In this document: in pieces, positions 19,774 through 32,799 of the stretch
How the letters are laid out: each line of letters opens with the position of its first letter
Position numbering within the stretch: position 1 is the stretch's first letter
Assembly: GCA_004794785.1 (NCBI GenBank)
Contig: SJOL01009480.1
Coordinates: 280,238-344,237, forward strand
Source of the DNA: Opisthorchis felineus
Taxonomy: Eukaryota; Platyhelminthes; Trematoda; Opisthorchiida; Opisthorchiidae
DNA: 64,000 nt
Reading direction: 5' to 3'
Position numbers and translations under genes: made by a program
The notes under the pieces: model-generated
Seen by the model: the letters and a program-made list of their open reading frames with translations, nothing else
The model's database searches: none
Told to the model about the DNA's origin: nothing

Positions 19774-19835
19774 CCGGTTTCGCCCTTCTTGGGGCTCATG
19801 AGGCAGGCATAATCCCCTAGTTTCCGTCAGCCTTA
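19774..19835 (+). repeat. Short dispersed repeat, copy 2 (partner at 5235-5296)
   Basis: This matches the copy at 5235-5296 over about 62 bp, sharing ggtttcgccc, ttggg, tcccc and ccgtcag. It lies just left of the fold-back at 19879. Confidence 0.45.
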
Positions 19836-19878
19836 TGCTCTACTTGAAACCAAATTGCACGAAATTAGCGAAATACAC

Positions 19879-20044
19879 TCATTTGCAAACAAGTTTTGTT
19901 TTGCGAGAGGCTCACCTGACACCCAGCTGAATCTCTCGGTTGTGATGTTTCCAGGTAACTGAATGGGCCTGGAAACATCACAAACGACAGTTTCAGCTGG
20001 GTTCCAGGTGAGCCTCTCGCAAAACCAAATTTGTTTGCGAATGA
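19879..20044. repeat. Fold-back element: 77-bp inverted repeat with 12-bp loop
   Basis: Arm 19879-19955 and arm 19968-20044 are inverted copies, about 86% identical by eye, around the loop taactgaatggg. Long perfect blocks include gcgagaggctcacctg and tgatgtttccagg. It could be a small fold-back transposon or the remains of two head-to-head elements. I see no clear target-site duplication. Confidence 0.85.
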
Positions 20045-23000
20045 ATTCTAGTACAGCTTCTAGAAGAGCGCAACAAAAAAGCCAATCATTAATTGTAAAC
20101 TCCGTAAACAAGTCTAAGTGCCGAAGTCATATTTTGGTGTTCATGGTTAGCGAATGTCACAGTTAAGTTAGCATGTTGGTGAACTTTTTGGCTGGAATTA
20201 AGGTAAAATTCTCCAGTGTATATCGGCACCTTCGAAAGTTATGCGAGTTTCATGCTGTACAATCCCACAGTAAAGCTTGTGTACAGCATAATTTTAGATT
20301 ACCATTTGTTATTTATGTCTACTCAATCGTGTGTGCATGAATATAATTGGCGCCTGTAATTCCGCATGCACGTCGGTTAATTTTGTGTCAGCTTTTTGCA
20401 CGGCTGAAAAGTATAGCCCATTTTTGAACTCCACACGCCGGTTGCGCTTGCTCGTCCATACCTCCTCTCTTTAACCCGCGAACATGATTTTGATAGGCTG
20501 GTTGATAATAAATTTAACATGCTAGCTAGTCATCTGTTGCCTGCAATGTAGATACAGTGACTACTCCTCGAAGAAAGGATAAAGAATGATGGGCTAATGC
20601 GAATGCAGAATTTGCTTTCTACCGTCAGAAAATATGCTCGTTATTTCAAAACGCTCATCACACATACCGTTGTGTAGCTTGCATAACCTTGTTTGGAAGA
20701 TTTGCATTGACAGGAATACATACTCTTTAAGACTGGTGTGCATTGTGCAGATAACTGCCTTGGCGAAAACAGAGCTATTCGTACGAAGATAGCTGAAATA
20801 TTTAAGAGAAATTCTGTACACGGTTGCATAACTAATGTTTCACAAGCAAGAGGAAACCAGTGTTTTCTTGGGACAATATTAATTCGAGCCATATTTCGAC
20901 CAACATAGTCACAAGATCCGCCGGATAAAACAGTTCTTCGGAGTAGAATATACTGGGTTCTTTATGGATTGCAACCTCAAAGAAAAGTTTCATAGCAGTT
21001 CTGCATGTGCTACCTCCACCACATCGGTTCTACATGCATCACTTCAAGCACATCGCTTCTTCTTGCTGACTTACAGATAGTCGAAAGTCACAAACGCTTA
21101 CTGATTACCCAAAAATTAACCCACGACATGCAGCAATAAAAATAAACATAAGAAGTTAAAACCTACGTACCAAGTGCCTGTTTTTGCGTGCCAACCCATA
21201 TACGTTGACTGAAACTCTCATAAAAGTGCAAAGAAATTATTTATGTACCTAAACACGTGGGGGCTAGAAAAGGAACCGACGGTATTCCATGGTATTCCGT
21301 GCGGTAGCATTTACGCGGCCAGTGATGTGATACCACCCACGGACCCCATGGTAGATGTGATAAATCACTTTCCGAGGTTCTATGTGGAGGAATCCTGGCG
21401 CACTAAATGTTACCACAGGCAGAAAAATTTAGACAGCTGAAACAGTTGTTTCAGCGTGGCCACTCTACCTGTGAAGTGTGGAGCTAGCCAACTCTGGTAT
21501 GCTTGATGGATATCTAAAAACCATTATTATCAATCAGATTCGCTTCCAGCAGCCGTGTCTTTTCCTAAATTACTGAGACCTGTGCATTGGGGAAACACGC
21601 CGTCTCACCGGCACTTAACCGGCATAACCACGGAGTGGAATTCACTTAGTGTGCTTGAGAAGGTTCAAGTATGACGAACTTGAAGAACTCACTTGATTGA
21701 CATATCGTTCAGCCTGATACGGCTGTGACTGACGCCACTCACATACTGGTTTGTAAATGCTGTCCTTGAACCTAGAAATTCTATCGAGAATCACGTGGAC
21801 GTTCGAAAAGCTCCTGCTATAACGCAGTTTTTGAGCCGATCCTTAGTCGCACACCTGAAATTTCTCTGCAGCGACAGTCTAAACAAAGCAAAATTTTACA
21901 TAATTTCTTAGCATTTATTCGAAATCCTAAAATCTCCAAAGACAGTCACGGTCTTAATGAAATGCATTTAAGCGTATTCAAGGTTCACAATATGCACAGG
22001 ACTCATACTTAGTGGCCATCGTGGCTCAGTGTGATCCCTCTGTGAAGACGGAATAAAATTTTATGAAGAAGTTGGTTCCTGAAAGTTTTCTCCCCTTCAT
22101 TGCTGTCGAAAATATATGAAAGAGTACATCAAAAATAAATTCGTAAAAACTCAAAATGGAACGGCCATTTGCAAGTTACGCTCGAAAACGTTTTATACCG
22201 TTGCAGCAGACATCCCGCCAGACAAAATCAAGGCTGAGTAATTCATCGCGATGCGTCGGATTCGTCGCATCAGACGTCTAGACCGGATCGGACGCTTCTC
22301 ATTTATCTACCCGGATGGAGCTGGCATTAGTGTTGTGCGACTATATCTTCAGTCTTCTAGACACCATTTCCCGTTAAACATTGCAACGTTTCGGGATTCA
22401 CTTATTGGCGGCGTTTGGTGACCTTGGAAGTTCGCCCAGTCAAACAAACAGCTATCAGTAACATCTTACTGAAAAGTGTAGCCTGGCCAGAGTAGCTCCG
22501 TGCATATTTCTCTACGTCGAAAACCCCATGGTTTTGGCCAAACTACTTTGGCTTTGCCACTAGTGATGGACATTTCTTGCTAGTGATTTAAAGCCGCGTT
22601 ACTGGAGAATTAACGAGAATCTGTGTGTAATATAGTCGTTACTATTTTTCATTTTACTTCATGAATACTGTGAATATATACTTCCTTTTGTTAAATTGGG
22701 CGCAAATGGAGTATTAAGTACGGGCCTGTAAAATAATTATACGCGGTAAACTCTGCTATTTTACCACTGTAAGAAAAAAACCTCGCTCACAAACATCAGT
22801 AAAAACGGTATCAACGCGCGGCATAACCGGTAACTGAACTGAACGGCTAAGTTTGATGGAAGCAATACTGGTGCGGTAACACCCGCGTCGGTTTTACTCC
22901 CAGAAGTACCAGAAAGTAAAGCGACCTTTGCTTATAAAAAATGCCATCAGGGCTACCTGAACGAAACTCACCCCGGGGGCGGTTTCTGCTTTGTTTAAAC

Positions 23001-26000
23001 CTTTCAGTTCTTTAAAGGGCATTAGCGAGGTCACAACCATCGATGACACAGCTCTTAACCTAGGTGACGTGCCGGCTGAGTTCCGGCAGTTCTCAATCTA
23101 AATGTGGATTGATGAAAGCAAATCTGAAAAACCTCAAGCCCAGAAAAGCCTCTTGCACTGTTCCATAGTCGATCCTCAGTGGATTTAGGATCAGTACACA
23201 GTTGGATCGAATCAGATGGTAAAACCAAAGGCGTACATTGTTCGTTGTACGACAACTGCGGCAGGGTATGTACACAATCTATTAGCCCTGGGGTTTTGGT
23301 GCAAAGCAATTCCAGGAAGTGCGGTTGTTGCTGGCTGTAGCGGTGGCGTGATTTGTTCGTGATTTGGGTCCTCTTACTATTTCTGTGGACACGACAATTT
23401 AAAGCGCTTATCTAGAGGGATGCAGATTTCTCTTTCTTGTCTCGTGGTCCTTCCAAGTTGCTTTGGTGTTAACGGAGCCCCGATGAATGGTGTCAGTCTT
23501 TCAAAATGCGGTTAGATGCGGTTAGCACTAGCTCCGTGGAATTACCTCAGCCATGGCGCGAACAATTCATTGCAATGGACATACCATGAGGCACCATCTT
23601 GCTTAGGCACGTTCCGACCCAGTTGGGTGTTCGACGTTCGCTGATGGGGAGCCCCCAGCTACACCGCAAAATGTTCGGCTGGGAGGCAATGATGGCTGTT
23701 CGCCAGACGTCCCAGTCGCTGCCAACAATCAAAGAGTTAAAAATGCACAATTCAAAGATTTCTCAGCTAACATGCGTCTTGAGTTTCAATAACGAATCAC
23801 TCGTGTTCTCTGAGCCGACAAAAATTGCATAGGCTTGCTGGTGCTCACACTAGGCATGCTCCAACCACGGGAGCCGACACTTAACCAATTTGTTTGTTAT
23901 GAGTACCAATAACCCGAAGGGCGGCGAGCGGAAACAATAAGCTTACAATAAAAAACTCATCAGCGGTTCTGAGTAATCAATGCGGCGGAGCACTAGTACT
24001 CCGAGTTTCTCATAGATGTTGTCTGTCTGGAACCGGAGGCCAAAATTTATTGCTCAAGGGAAACTATGAAGGAGCCCGTGGAAGGCTCATGACTTATGGA
24101 AAAGGCGGCCGGTTGCGGGTTTGTTACTGCTACCTAGCGCTGACTACGTTTAACGAAATCAACCCAACATCAAATGCCTAAAATACTTGGATGGAACCAT
24201 AACGACCCTAAATAGAATAGTATCAGGTTCGTGAGGTATGTAACAACATTCCATCATAGAAGATTAGTGTTCGGATGCACCAGTAAGAGACTCAGGGAAG
24301 GGTTATGCCCAACCAGGCTTCAGGCAATATCCGCAGAAGTGGGAAAGTTACTTTGTCATCATATCTGGGACGATCACAGCGGAAAGGATGGGAGGCACAG
24401 AAAAGGACCGGATGAACTCAACCAGGTTCATTTCTGTCCCACAGTAATTAGTCACCTTTGCTAGCCAGTTTACAACATCATTTATTTCTTGAGCTAAGCC
24501 AGTGACCGAAACGTGCCTCATTTAACACGGTGACAGCACCGATCGTGGCTTCAACGCAGGAGGAAATGCTGACGACACTGGACGCAAATAAAATGCCACC
24601 GAGGGGTTAACTAAGTTCTACCGCAACTTATAAGCACACTGCTTATTAACGTAACCTGATAGTTCAGCACTATGGGTCATAAATTTGACGCTTGATAGGT
24701 CAAAATTAACGAGAAAATGATATAAGGCCTTCATTTTGCATTTATTTGGGTCAAAAGAACCTTCGACCAAGGTACCATTACTTGACAAGTGCCCTAACCA
24801 AACTTCAGTGCAGTACAAGCCTCGAAATTGATGGACCGGTGCCTAAGAATTATGTGGTGTGTGGATTGGCAAACGGCAGAGTACAAAAAGCGCTGCACAA
24901 AGAAGCTTTAAAGCTGCAGGTCACAAGCTGTGCCCGAAAAATGTTTCCTTCTGCTGTCCGAACATTTTGATAACACGCCGAAAAGGGGTTGAAAGGATAA
25001 TCAGTCCAAAAAGCCATCACAGTGTTGAATTACTATCACCACAAAGTTTGTTTGACCTGCGGGTTATTTTGACCCCACCCTCCAATGTCGTTGTTGCATG
25101 CGCAAGTTTCCTAGGGTCATCACGTCTGCAATCGCGTCTCTTCAAGTGTTCGACTATTTTTGTCAGACAGGGAGATATGATTGTGCCCCTTGGTGCTTGC
25201 AAAGTATCCTAGCTTCAAAAATAAACTAGGAAAGAATTAATTTATTACATGCAAAAGAACTTTGTTTTTGTGGATTTCAACTTTAGGAAGAACTGTCAAG
25301 CTGAACTCCAGTTTCTTGTTCGAAGAGGACTTCACTCACTTTCATGGTCGCTACCTCCCTAGAGCAGGTGCGGGACATAAAGCCTCTGAATGTGTAAACA
25401 AACTTTCACTACAAATGTGTCACTCGGATGGGGAGCGACGCCAGAGAAGCCATTGGTTACCGTGTCGAGTGCGCCGTTCCATGGTTGAACTTTTGGCGCA
25501 CGTCTGCCTGCAGAAAGGTGGGAGGACTCATTGCCAGCACGATAATTCTGAAGGATAAAATAAGGGTCGAAAAACCTTTGTGGTCCACGGGAAAGGCTGG
25601 TAGAAGTCGGCGATGGCCCGTCCTTTTATTTAGACGCAAATCTATTGATGCACCCCATCAACTGTATGGCGTAAATCAAGGTGTTGTTTGCAGAACCCGA
25701 GCATACCAGCTTAAGTAAACCACAATACGTTGCCACGGAAAAGGCATGGGACAAGAAATTCAGTATTTCCAATAGGAATGCGGTCTGACTAAATGGTTGC
25801 GATGCACGAAACACGCAAACATGCAACCGGTCTTTATTATATACCTAAACGAAATGCCCGTTCTTGTGTTCATTTAGTCGTTATCGCTGAACATTTTGAG
25901 CTTCAAGTATTTACTTCCGCTGGTTACTAATTCGATCATATCGGGATGATGTTTTTACACTTTCAACCACTGATACACAGGCGGTTTCGAATGCGGTGGT

Positions 26001-27778
26001 AGATCACCAACGTTACGAACTGCGATCGGCTGCCGGCGCAATCTGTACTTTTTTTCCCTTCCTTTGCATTTTGCCGTTTAATACTAATTCCCCTGGCTGC
26101 AACTACTTAACGTATAATTACCAAAGTCAATCCATTCGAAGCGTACCATGATTGATATACATAGTGCATTGGCTTCATTCTTTGGATTGAATCCATTGTG
26201 AGACTATTGCGATATCTCTTTATGCCTGTCACAATTACGTGAAATAATCAGGGCATTTGAAGCGTGCTAAAATCATGACTTTTACTCAATTGCTCTTTTT
26301 ATTAGCCCAGATGGTTTTAGCAACTTTTACCTAAAGAGACACCGATATCTCCAGCTTACCTGGGCGTGCCTTGCCTTGCGGCCAAATGATATTAAGGTTA
26401 CCGATATGTTAAGTGGGCTGTAAAAACCATATTTCCCAGATCTCGCAAAGCTTTTAGGGGAGCAACCACCCTCTGGACTAAAGCAAAGATCACTGATTAT
26501 TATATTCACGATCCTTATGGGTCCAGTAACGTGTTACAGTTATGCGGTTGTAAAATCACATGCGTCTTTGTTTTTTATTATAAACCTTTAGGTCAGGCTC
26601 AAACAAGAGTTCAGTCAAAAATGCTATGCTGTAGGTCCCTTACAAACAAGGACAGCAGCGTCGGACAAAGCAGGTTCAACTCAAAACTTATCACTAAATT
26701 TTCCTACGGAGAGACAGGGCCTCAACGTTTGAGAGAATATCTATTCCCACATGGGTGTACGTTTTAGGTATCTGTAACCGACCTAATGGCTATCCTATAC
26801 GAGTGGTGCACTTTATGCTATAGGTCTTTGCAAATCAAAGACTGTCGACGCCGAGGTGTTCAAGACGACCTATTTAAACCGCGCATACGCCGAAACCATT
26901 TTCTGATTTTGAACTGTCCTGAGACTGTGGCTCCCTAGACAGACCAGAGTGACGTTACATTTGATCGGCTTAACCCGTATACTCGTAGAAAACCAATATC
27001 ATCCCCCTGATTTTGTCCTTGCTACCTTGTGCCCGTGCAACTTGCTGCGCTGCATACGGTTATACCATCCATGTTAACCCTTAGTGCCCACAGAATAAAA
27101 TGGAGTTTTGTACTGCGCGTTAAGATTGACCCGGGTAATTTCACTGCCAGTTAAGCTGGCTTTAGCTTCTCTTGCATAGTTTATAATGCCCACCTAAGTG
27201 CCCGCTAAGAAGGCGACGGTATTCAGCTGCAAATTGTAGTGTTCTCGGTGTATGGACTAGGTAAATTTGAACATGAGGTCACGCAACATAATTCGCAAGA
27301 ACGATAGTAACAAAATGCTAGTCATGCGGCAGAGTTGCAACTACTTAAATAAAGCATAACCGGAGAGACATCCGGACGCAGCTAGTTTAAGGCAAAAATG
27401 CATGTCCGGAGCACATTAACATAGCCAAAAGCTCCCGCAAACATTAGACGGTGTCCAGCAACCACGGCTATTGGGGCTTCCGTCAGGAAATGCCCGAAAT
27501 TTATTGCGTTTTTGGTTCATGCAAACTTGTTAACGAACTTTCTTACTGTTCACCCAATTTGCAGCGCTAACATGTTTCATCTGATTTGAATTACTTTACT
27601 AAACTATAACCTGTGCTTTCAGGTCGCTATCCAGTTTTAATGTACACCTACCTGTTCACAAGCACAAGCCGGATTATGACATCTCGCTCTACGCTAAAAC
27701 TATCAGAGAACCAATGCAGATGTGGGCGAGACGGATGCAGGATTCAATGTCACGCTTGCATGGTTTAGTAGCATTTTT
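20045..27778. other. 7.7 kb without recognisable genes or repeats
   Basis: AT-leaning sequence with only short ORFs (none above about 120 codons). I found no domain, splice-supported exon, tRNA-like box or tandem array. It is likely intergenic or intronic. Confidence 0.4.
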
Positions 27779-28975
27779 AATGATAATGATAATGTTTATT
27801 CCCAACTTGTGAGTGGCATGCCGTCAGGCCTGATCATAAGGTTGCAATCAGAATAAAAGCGCGACTGGCGGGGATTGTGGGTACAGTGGGGTGTTGGGGA
27901 AAAGGGACAGCGTCATAGGCGGTGGGCATTATCCGATGTAGGCGTGGTAAACACTAACCGGCACTGGCAGGAAAGCAGTCACTATGCGTTTTTTCAGAGA
28001 ATATCGAGCAAGATCGGATCGTTAGAAGTTGAAGGTGGCGGGCAAAAAACAGAGCGAGGGGGCAAAACAAGAACCCCCTTGCATAACACATGACTGGAAA
28101 AGTGCAAACGGAGGAAAATAAGAAACCAGAACATCAGATGTGGTGAAGCAGCAGAGTTGGCGTCATCCAGCCGGTCAAAATGAACTAAAACCTAAAACCA
28201 CCTCTCAGGCCTCGTGGCCGTGAACTGTTGGGCTCATGGCCAGGGTCACAAAAAGCGTAAGTGGGGATGATGAAGTGGAGGGAGAACAAAGCGGATAAGT
28301 GGTAAGAGGAATCTCAGAAACATGGTGTACAGTGAAACTGTAGAGACTAACTGGTGTCGCTGTTGTGGAGTCGGGCAAAATAGTTCCTTGGAAGAGTGAG
28401 ATGGTGGCAACACACTAGCCGGAACGCGAAATTTATAGAAAGCTATTGAATTTTGCAAGAGGCATAGACACACAGAAATGGTTGAAGTCGAACGAAAGGT
28501 TCCGCAGATTGGAATGAACATGTTATGGGGGCAGCTGGAGCCAGGTGGGGAGCTTGTTCGTAGTTGCAGTCAATGGAACGATTGGGCGAGAGAGTATGGT
28601 CGAGAGTTTGAAGGGAATAGTTGCGGGTGTGTTATCAAAATGGGTATGGCAGTGCCGTGCCATCATTGGCCTGACCTACTTCGGTTTTTGAACAGCCCCC
28701 GTAACGGACGTCACATTTAAGATCATTGAACTGAGACGTGCAATTCTTTGAGCAGTGGGATTCTTTTCAGGCTGGCCAAGGGAACAAAGGTAGAACGATA
28801 TAAGATCGCAGGTTTTTTGGTTCGTTTGGGGATCCTGAGGCTGTAGATCATAGGCCAGGTGAAGTGGATAACAGCCAACCAGGTCGTCCATACCTGATAT
28901 TGCCGAAGTTCAAAGCTTGGGAAGATGAGGGAATGGGATGAGATTAGTAAATCATGGTGAGTTTGAGGAGACATC
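27779..28975 (-). mobile_element. CR1-like LINE copy 1: ORF2 C-terminus and 3' end
   Basis: Read on the minus strand, the right part encodes LIFPSFELRQYQVW, like the LNLPSLELRRIRGD block near the ORF2 C-terminus. About 900 bp of 3' region follow, ending in an AATAAA signal and a cattatcattatca tail at 27779-27805. It aligns by eye with 31693 to about 32740 of the second copy: gatcataaggtt.cagtcagaataa, ggaaaagggac, aaaagcgtaagtggg, cagattggaatgaac. The plus strand is almost free of C runs. The LINE may extend to about 29350, but I could not recognise RT there. Confidence 0.7.
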
Positions 28976-29700
28976 AGATGGGATAATGTGCATTATTTTA
29001 CATAGAAAGAAAAACTCGACGTCTACCGCGATTAGGGTGATGACAACAGGTGATTATATGAGATAGTATCGGGGTGAATTTGTACTTAGTAGGCTAGCGA
29101 CCAAGGGTTGGGTTTGCTAACATATGATATTAAAGTTCGAGGGGTCTGGTCGTGGTTAGGGAAACCAAATGTATAAGGACTGGTGTGAGTGAACTTCCGA
29201 GATGATAAACCAGCTAATCAGGTATTCATTACATGAGTTGGACAGCACCAAGAGAGGAAGTAAGTGTAAGATAAATAATCCTCAGTCCCCGAAGCAGCGC
29301 TATCAGCTTCAAAATAACAAGTGGTGCATGGCGAATGGAAAGCCTTTGGGCACTAGTCTTGCATGTTGGTAGCGGAGGGTAAGGAACCACTGTATACATA
29401 TATTTCTCATTGTATATGTTCGTTGCTGGGAGCAGTAGGTAGGTGCATGTGTTTTGTTTGGTTAACTAAGTGGGCTCTGGTGCGGCACAACCCCAATTAT
29501 GACAAAGGCAGCTACAGCTCCGCACGTCGATGTACACCATGGGCATCACAGAGTCTCCAGGCTATTCCATCTGTTCTTTTTTACGAATTTCTTTCCTTTT
29601 TTAACAGACGGGAGGACAGTTTTCTCTTTCTTTTTCCCATCCTCTGTAGCCGATAGCTTTGCCAGTTAAATGAGACAACCGGGACGAGCCCAGCCCAGCG
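28976..29700. other. Probable LINE debris, not resolved
   Basis: The first half keeps the G/A-rich plus-strand bias of the CR1 copies and may be a decayed RT region. I could not find RT motifs. The second half (29360-29660) holds a 97-codon ORF with no recognisable domain. Confidence 0.3.
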
Positions 29701-30489
29701 GCAACAAACAGAGAACAACAGTGCTCCTTTATTGATTTTCTGAATTAAAGGCCATGCTCAGAACCACCGGCGATGGGCGAAACACCCATGCTACTGGAGG
29801 GGTGGCGGTTATACGTACGCACCATAGTGCAGCGCGACAGGGCGACCCTCTATGCAGGACGTACCGACCACTACACGAGGTCTTCATCCCTCGTGCATGC
29901 TACCAGATCCGCAAGATGTCTACCAAGCAATCATAATTGCGGCTTGTGCATTAATAAAGAACTTCAGCTACCAGATACCCTTATCTGGTCGGGAGAAATC
30001 CAGCCCAGTAAAACAGCTCAGTCAGTTCGAACAAGCAAACGGCAAACAGCCGCTGGAAAAGACGCGTCGCGGAGGCAAATGAGGCGGCAGCTACCATTGG
30101 GACCATGGGGACAGAACGGAGATGGCTAGAGCGTGTGAGCCATGGCTAAACGATGACGGAGGGTAATCTACCGAGCCAAACAGTGGCGCACCGCAATGTT
30201 GTGTGCGTGTGCTGAATGGGTTGTGAGGCGTATAATACGATCTCAGGTATGAGGAACTCGGACTTTTGCTTGTTTTGTGTTGATTAGGGTTAGGCAAGAT
30301 GAGGCACCACTAATTAAACAGAGCGGATAGAGTAGTCCCATGCAGGGAGCTAGCTGGGAGGAACCTGGTATGTTGCTTTAAACAAGTCGAAGAGGTAGCA
30401 AGGTATAGTAAGGGGGTGGCTTATTTTTTAAAAAAAATATTGTTTTCATCATTTTTTTCGTTCACTAACTATACATTCGCCAAACTCAG
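29701..30489 (+). repeat. GC-rich repeat-like block with an open frame, unidentified
   Basis: A plus-strand frame of 118 codons (29773-30129) contains LQLPDTLIWSGEIQPSK and RRQMRRQLPLGPWGQNGDG. From memory I think similar peptides recur in opisthorchiid gene predictions, which would make it a dispersed repeat rather than a gene. No other copy is in this window to prove that. It ends in an A/T-rich stretch near 30420-30470. Confidence 0.3.
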
Positions 30490-30715
30490 AGGTGGTCTGG
30501 ACCCCGTTCATAAAGGAAATCGTGGAATAGTTGGGTATTAAGAAGGGCGGCTTCGGCTTCACACGTAAGGAAGTTATCTACAGACTGTGAAAACGTATGT
30601 TGACGTGCGATATTTCGAAACCGATCGGGGGGCTGTTCCAGATGCGAGTGTAGTAAACCAGGAAGAAGTAGTGTCATAAGTCTGTAAGAGCTTGAGGGCA
30701 CACTAAGAGGTTGCT
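30490..30715 (-). pseudogene. LINE ORF2 C-terminal fragment, minus strand
   Basis: Combining two minus-strand frames gives YTRIWNSPPIGFEISHVN and then FSQSVDNFLTCEAEAA. This corresponds to the W-N-x-L-P..F..L-D-x-F-L ending of CR1/Jockey-type ORF2. A frameshift separates the two halves. Confidence 0.45.
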
Positions 30716-30880
30716 GGATTTACGGAATTTATAGCGTGTACATGACTTTACGTTTGGCCTAGCCTCTGCTATAAAAGCATTCCGGAACAACAGACGGTGT
30801 ATAGAGTTAAATTTATCTTTAACCGGTTGGTACTTTGTTAGAATATTGGTAGCTCGGGTGCATTAGTTGGTAATTGATCA

Positions 30881-31041
30881 GGTGGCTGTTGATTTGTTCG
30901 CCGAGCCTGGCAATTGATTTGCAAACGTTTCGTCACCATTCGAGGAGACCCACCCAACAGCGCACTGAAGATTTCTCCTCGAATGGTGACGAAACGTTTG
31001 CAAATCAATTGCCAAGCTCGGCGAACAGATCAACAGCCACC
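30881..31041. repeat. Palindrome: 68-bp near-perfect inverted repeat ending at the assembly gap
   Basis: Arm 30881-30948 and arm 30974-31041 are inverted copies differing at only two of 68 positions, around a 25-bp loop. The right arm runs directly into the N block, so the true inverted repeat is probably longer on both sides. In one frame the arm reads SSNGDETFANQLPSSANRST, and the same peptide is readable from both arms on opposite strands. Confidence 0.9.
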
Positions 31042-31692
31042 NNNNNNNNNNNNNNNNNNNNNNNNNNNNNNNNNNNNNNNNNNNNNNNNNNNNNNNNNNN
31101 NNNNNNNNNNNNNNNNNNNNNNNNNNNNNNNNNNNNNNNNNNNNNNNNNNNNNNNNNNNNNNNNNNNNNNNNNNNNNNNNNNNNNNNNNNNNNNNNNNNN
31201 NNNNNNNNNNNNNNNNNNNNNNNNNNNNNNNNNNNNNNNNNNNNNNNNNNNNNNNNNNNNNNNNNNNNNNNNNNNNNNNNNNNNNNNNNNNNNNNNNNNN
31301 NNNNNNNNNNNNNNNNNNNNNNNNNNNNNNNNNNNNNNNNNNNNNNNNNNNNNNNNNNNNNNNNNNNNNNNNNNNNNNNNNNNNNNNNNNNNNNNNNNNN
31401 NNNNNNNNNNNNNNNNNNNNNNNNNNNNNNNNNNNNNNNNNNNNNNNNNNNNNNNNNNNNNNNNNNNNNNNNNNNNNNNNNNNNNNNNNNNNNNNNNNNN
31501 NNNNNNNNNNNNNNNNNNNNNNNNNNNNNNNNNNNNNNNNNNNNNNNNNNNNNNNNNNNNNNNNNNNNNNNNNNNNNNNNNNNNNNNNNNNNNNNNNNNN
31601 NNNNNNNNNNNNNNNNNNNNNNNNNNNNNNNNNNNNNNNNNNNNNNNNNNNNNNNNNNNNNNNNNNNNNNNNNNNNNNNNNNNNNNNNNNNN
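31042..31692. other. Assembly gap (651 N)
   Basis: All bases are N. The long open frames spanning it are artefacts of translating N. It separates the palindrome on its left from the 3' region of CR1-like copy 2 on its right. Confidence 0.99.
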
Positions 31693-32799
31693 GATCATAA
31701 GGTTACAGTCAGAATAAGTGCATGACTGGTGGGGTTTGTGGGTACCGAGAATTTCGTGGAAAAGGGACGACGACATAAGCAGTGGGTAGTACCCGAAGTA
31801 GACTTGGTCACGCCTGAGGCGGCATGGGTGGAGAACCGAAATTACAAGGGCTCATTCCTTCTTATGGGGAACATATCAGATGAGATAAGTTATGATCGGT
31901 AATATTTGAAAGTGGCGGGCAAAAACAATACGAGGGAAAGCATAGCAAGAGGCTTCCTGCCTGGTACGGGATAAAAATAATTAAAAAAACTTCAAACTGC
32001 AGAAAAAGTGGAACCAGAATAACGGATCAGGAGAGCCAGCGGAACTGGCACGATCTGACAGGCCAATTTGAACTAAAGCTTAAAACCGTTACTGAGGCTT
32101 CGTGGCCTTGGGCTTTTGGGCACATGGCCAGAGTCACGAAAAGCGTAAGTGGGGGAATATGCCGTACGGATAAATGGTAGTAGGAAACTCGGAATCACAG
32201 TGTGCAGTGAAACTGGAGAGACTCACTGGTGTTGCTGCTGGAGTGGGGTCGAGTGTAAAAGTTCCTTGGGAGAAGGAGCTCAAGCAAACGCACAAGAGGG
32301 AACGCGAACTGCACGGAAAATGGCTGATTTGGTGAGGAGTACAGAGTAAAAGACACCGAGATGTTTAGATCCAATGGAAGGTTGAGCAGATTGGAATGAA
32401 CGCCTCCCGGGGGTGGCTGGGACCAGATGAAGATTTTTATTGTGGTCGTAGGTAAGGGGATGAGTGGGCAAGAGGGCGCAGTCAAGGTAGGAAGTGAACA
32501 GTAGCGGGTATGCCATCAAACTGGGTATGGCGGTGCGTGCCGTCACTGCACTGAGATGTTTCAGTTTCTGGACAGCCCCGTGAAGGACGTCGTAACTGAG
32601 GTAGTTGGGCTGGGATGTGCAGTTCTGTGAGCAGTGGGATGTGGGTTTGCCAGGGGGTTCCGCAGGGAGAGCAAGATCAGTGTAATGTCACAGGTAGTAT
32701 TTGTTTTTTTGTCCGGTCGGGGATCCTTTAAGTTGTAATGCACAGTCACCAATTTGTCACCACTTTGTGTTATCTGTGACCTATAAGATAGATGGGAGG

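Noticed and set aside
19499..19820. ORFs on both strands rich in VDQ or TWS repeats
   Set aside because: Their length comes from the 9-bp minisatellite staying in frame; there is no domain and no splice support.
30874..31776. Long open frames of 248-283 codons spanning 31042-31692
   Set aside because: They are almost entirely translated N bases; only the palindrome arms and a few flanking codons are real sequence.
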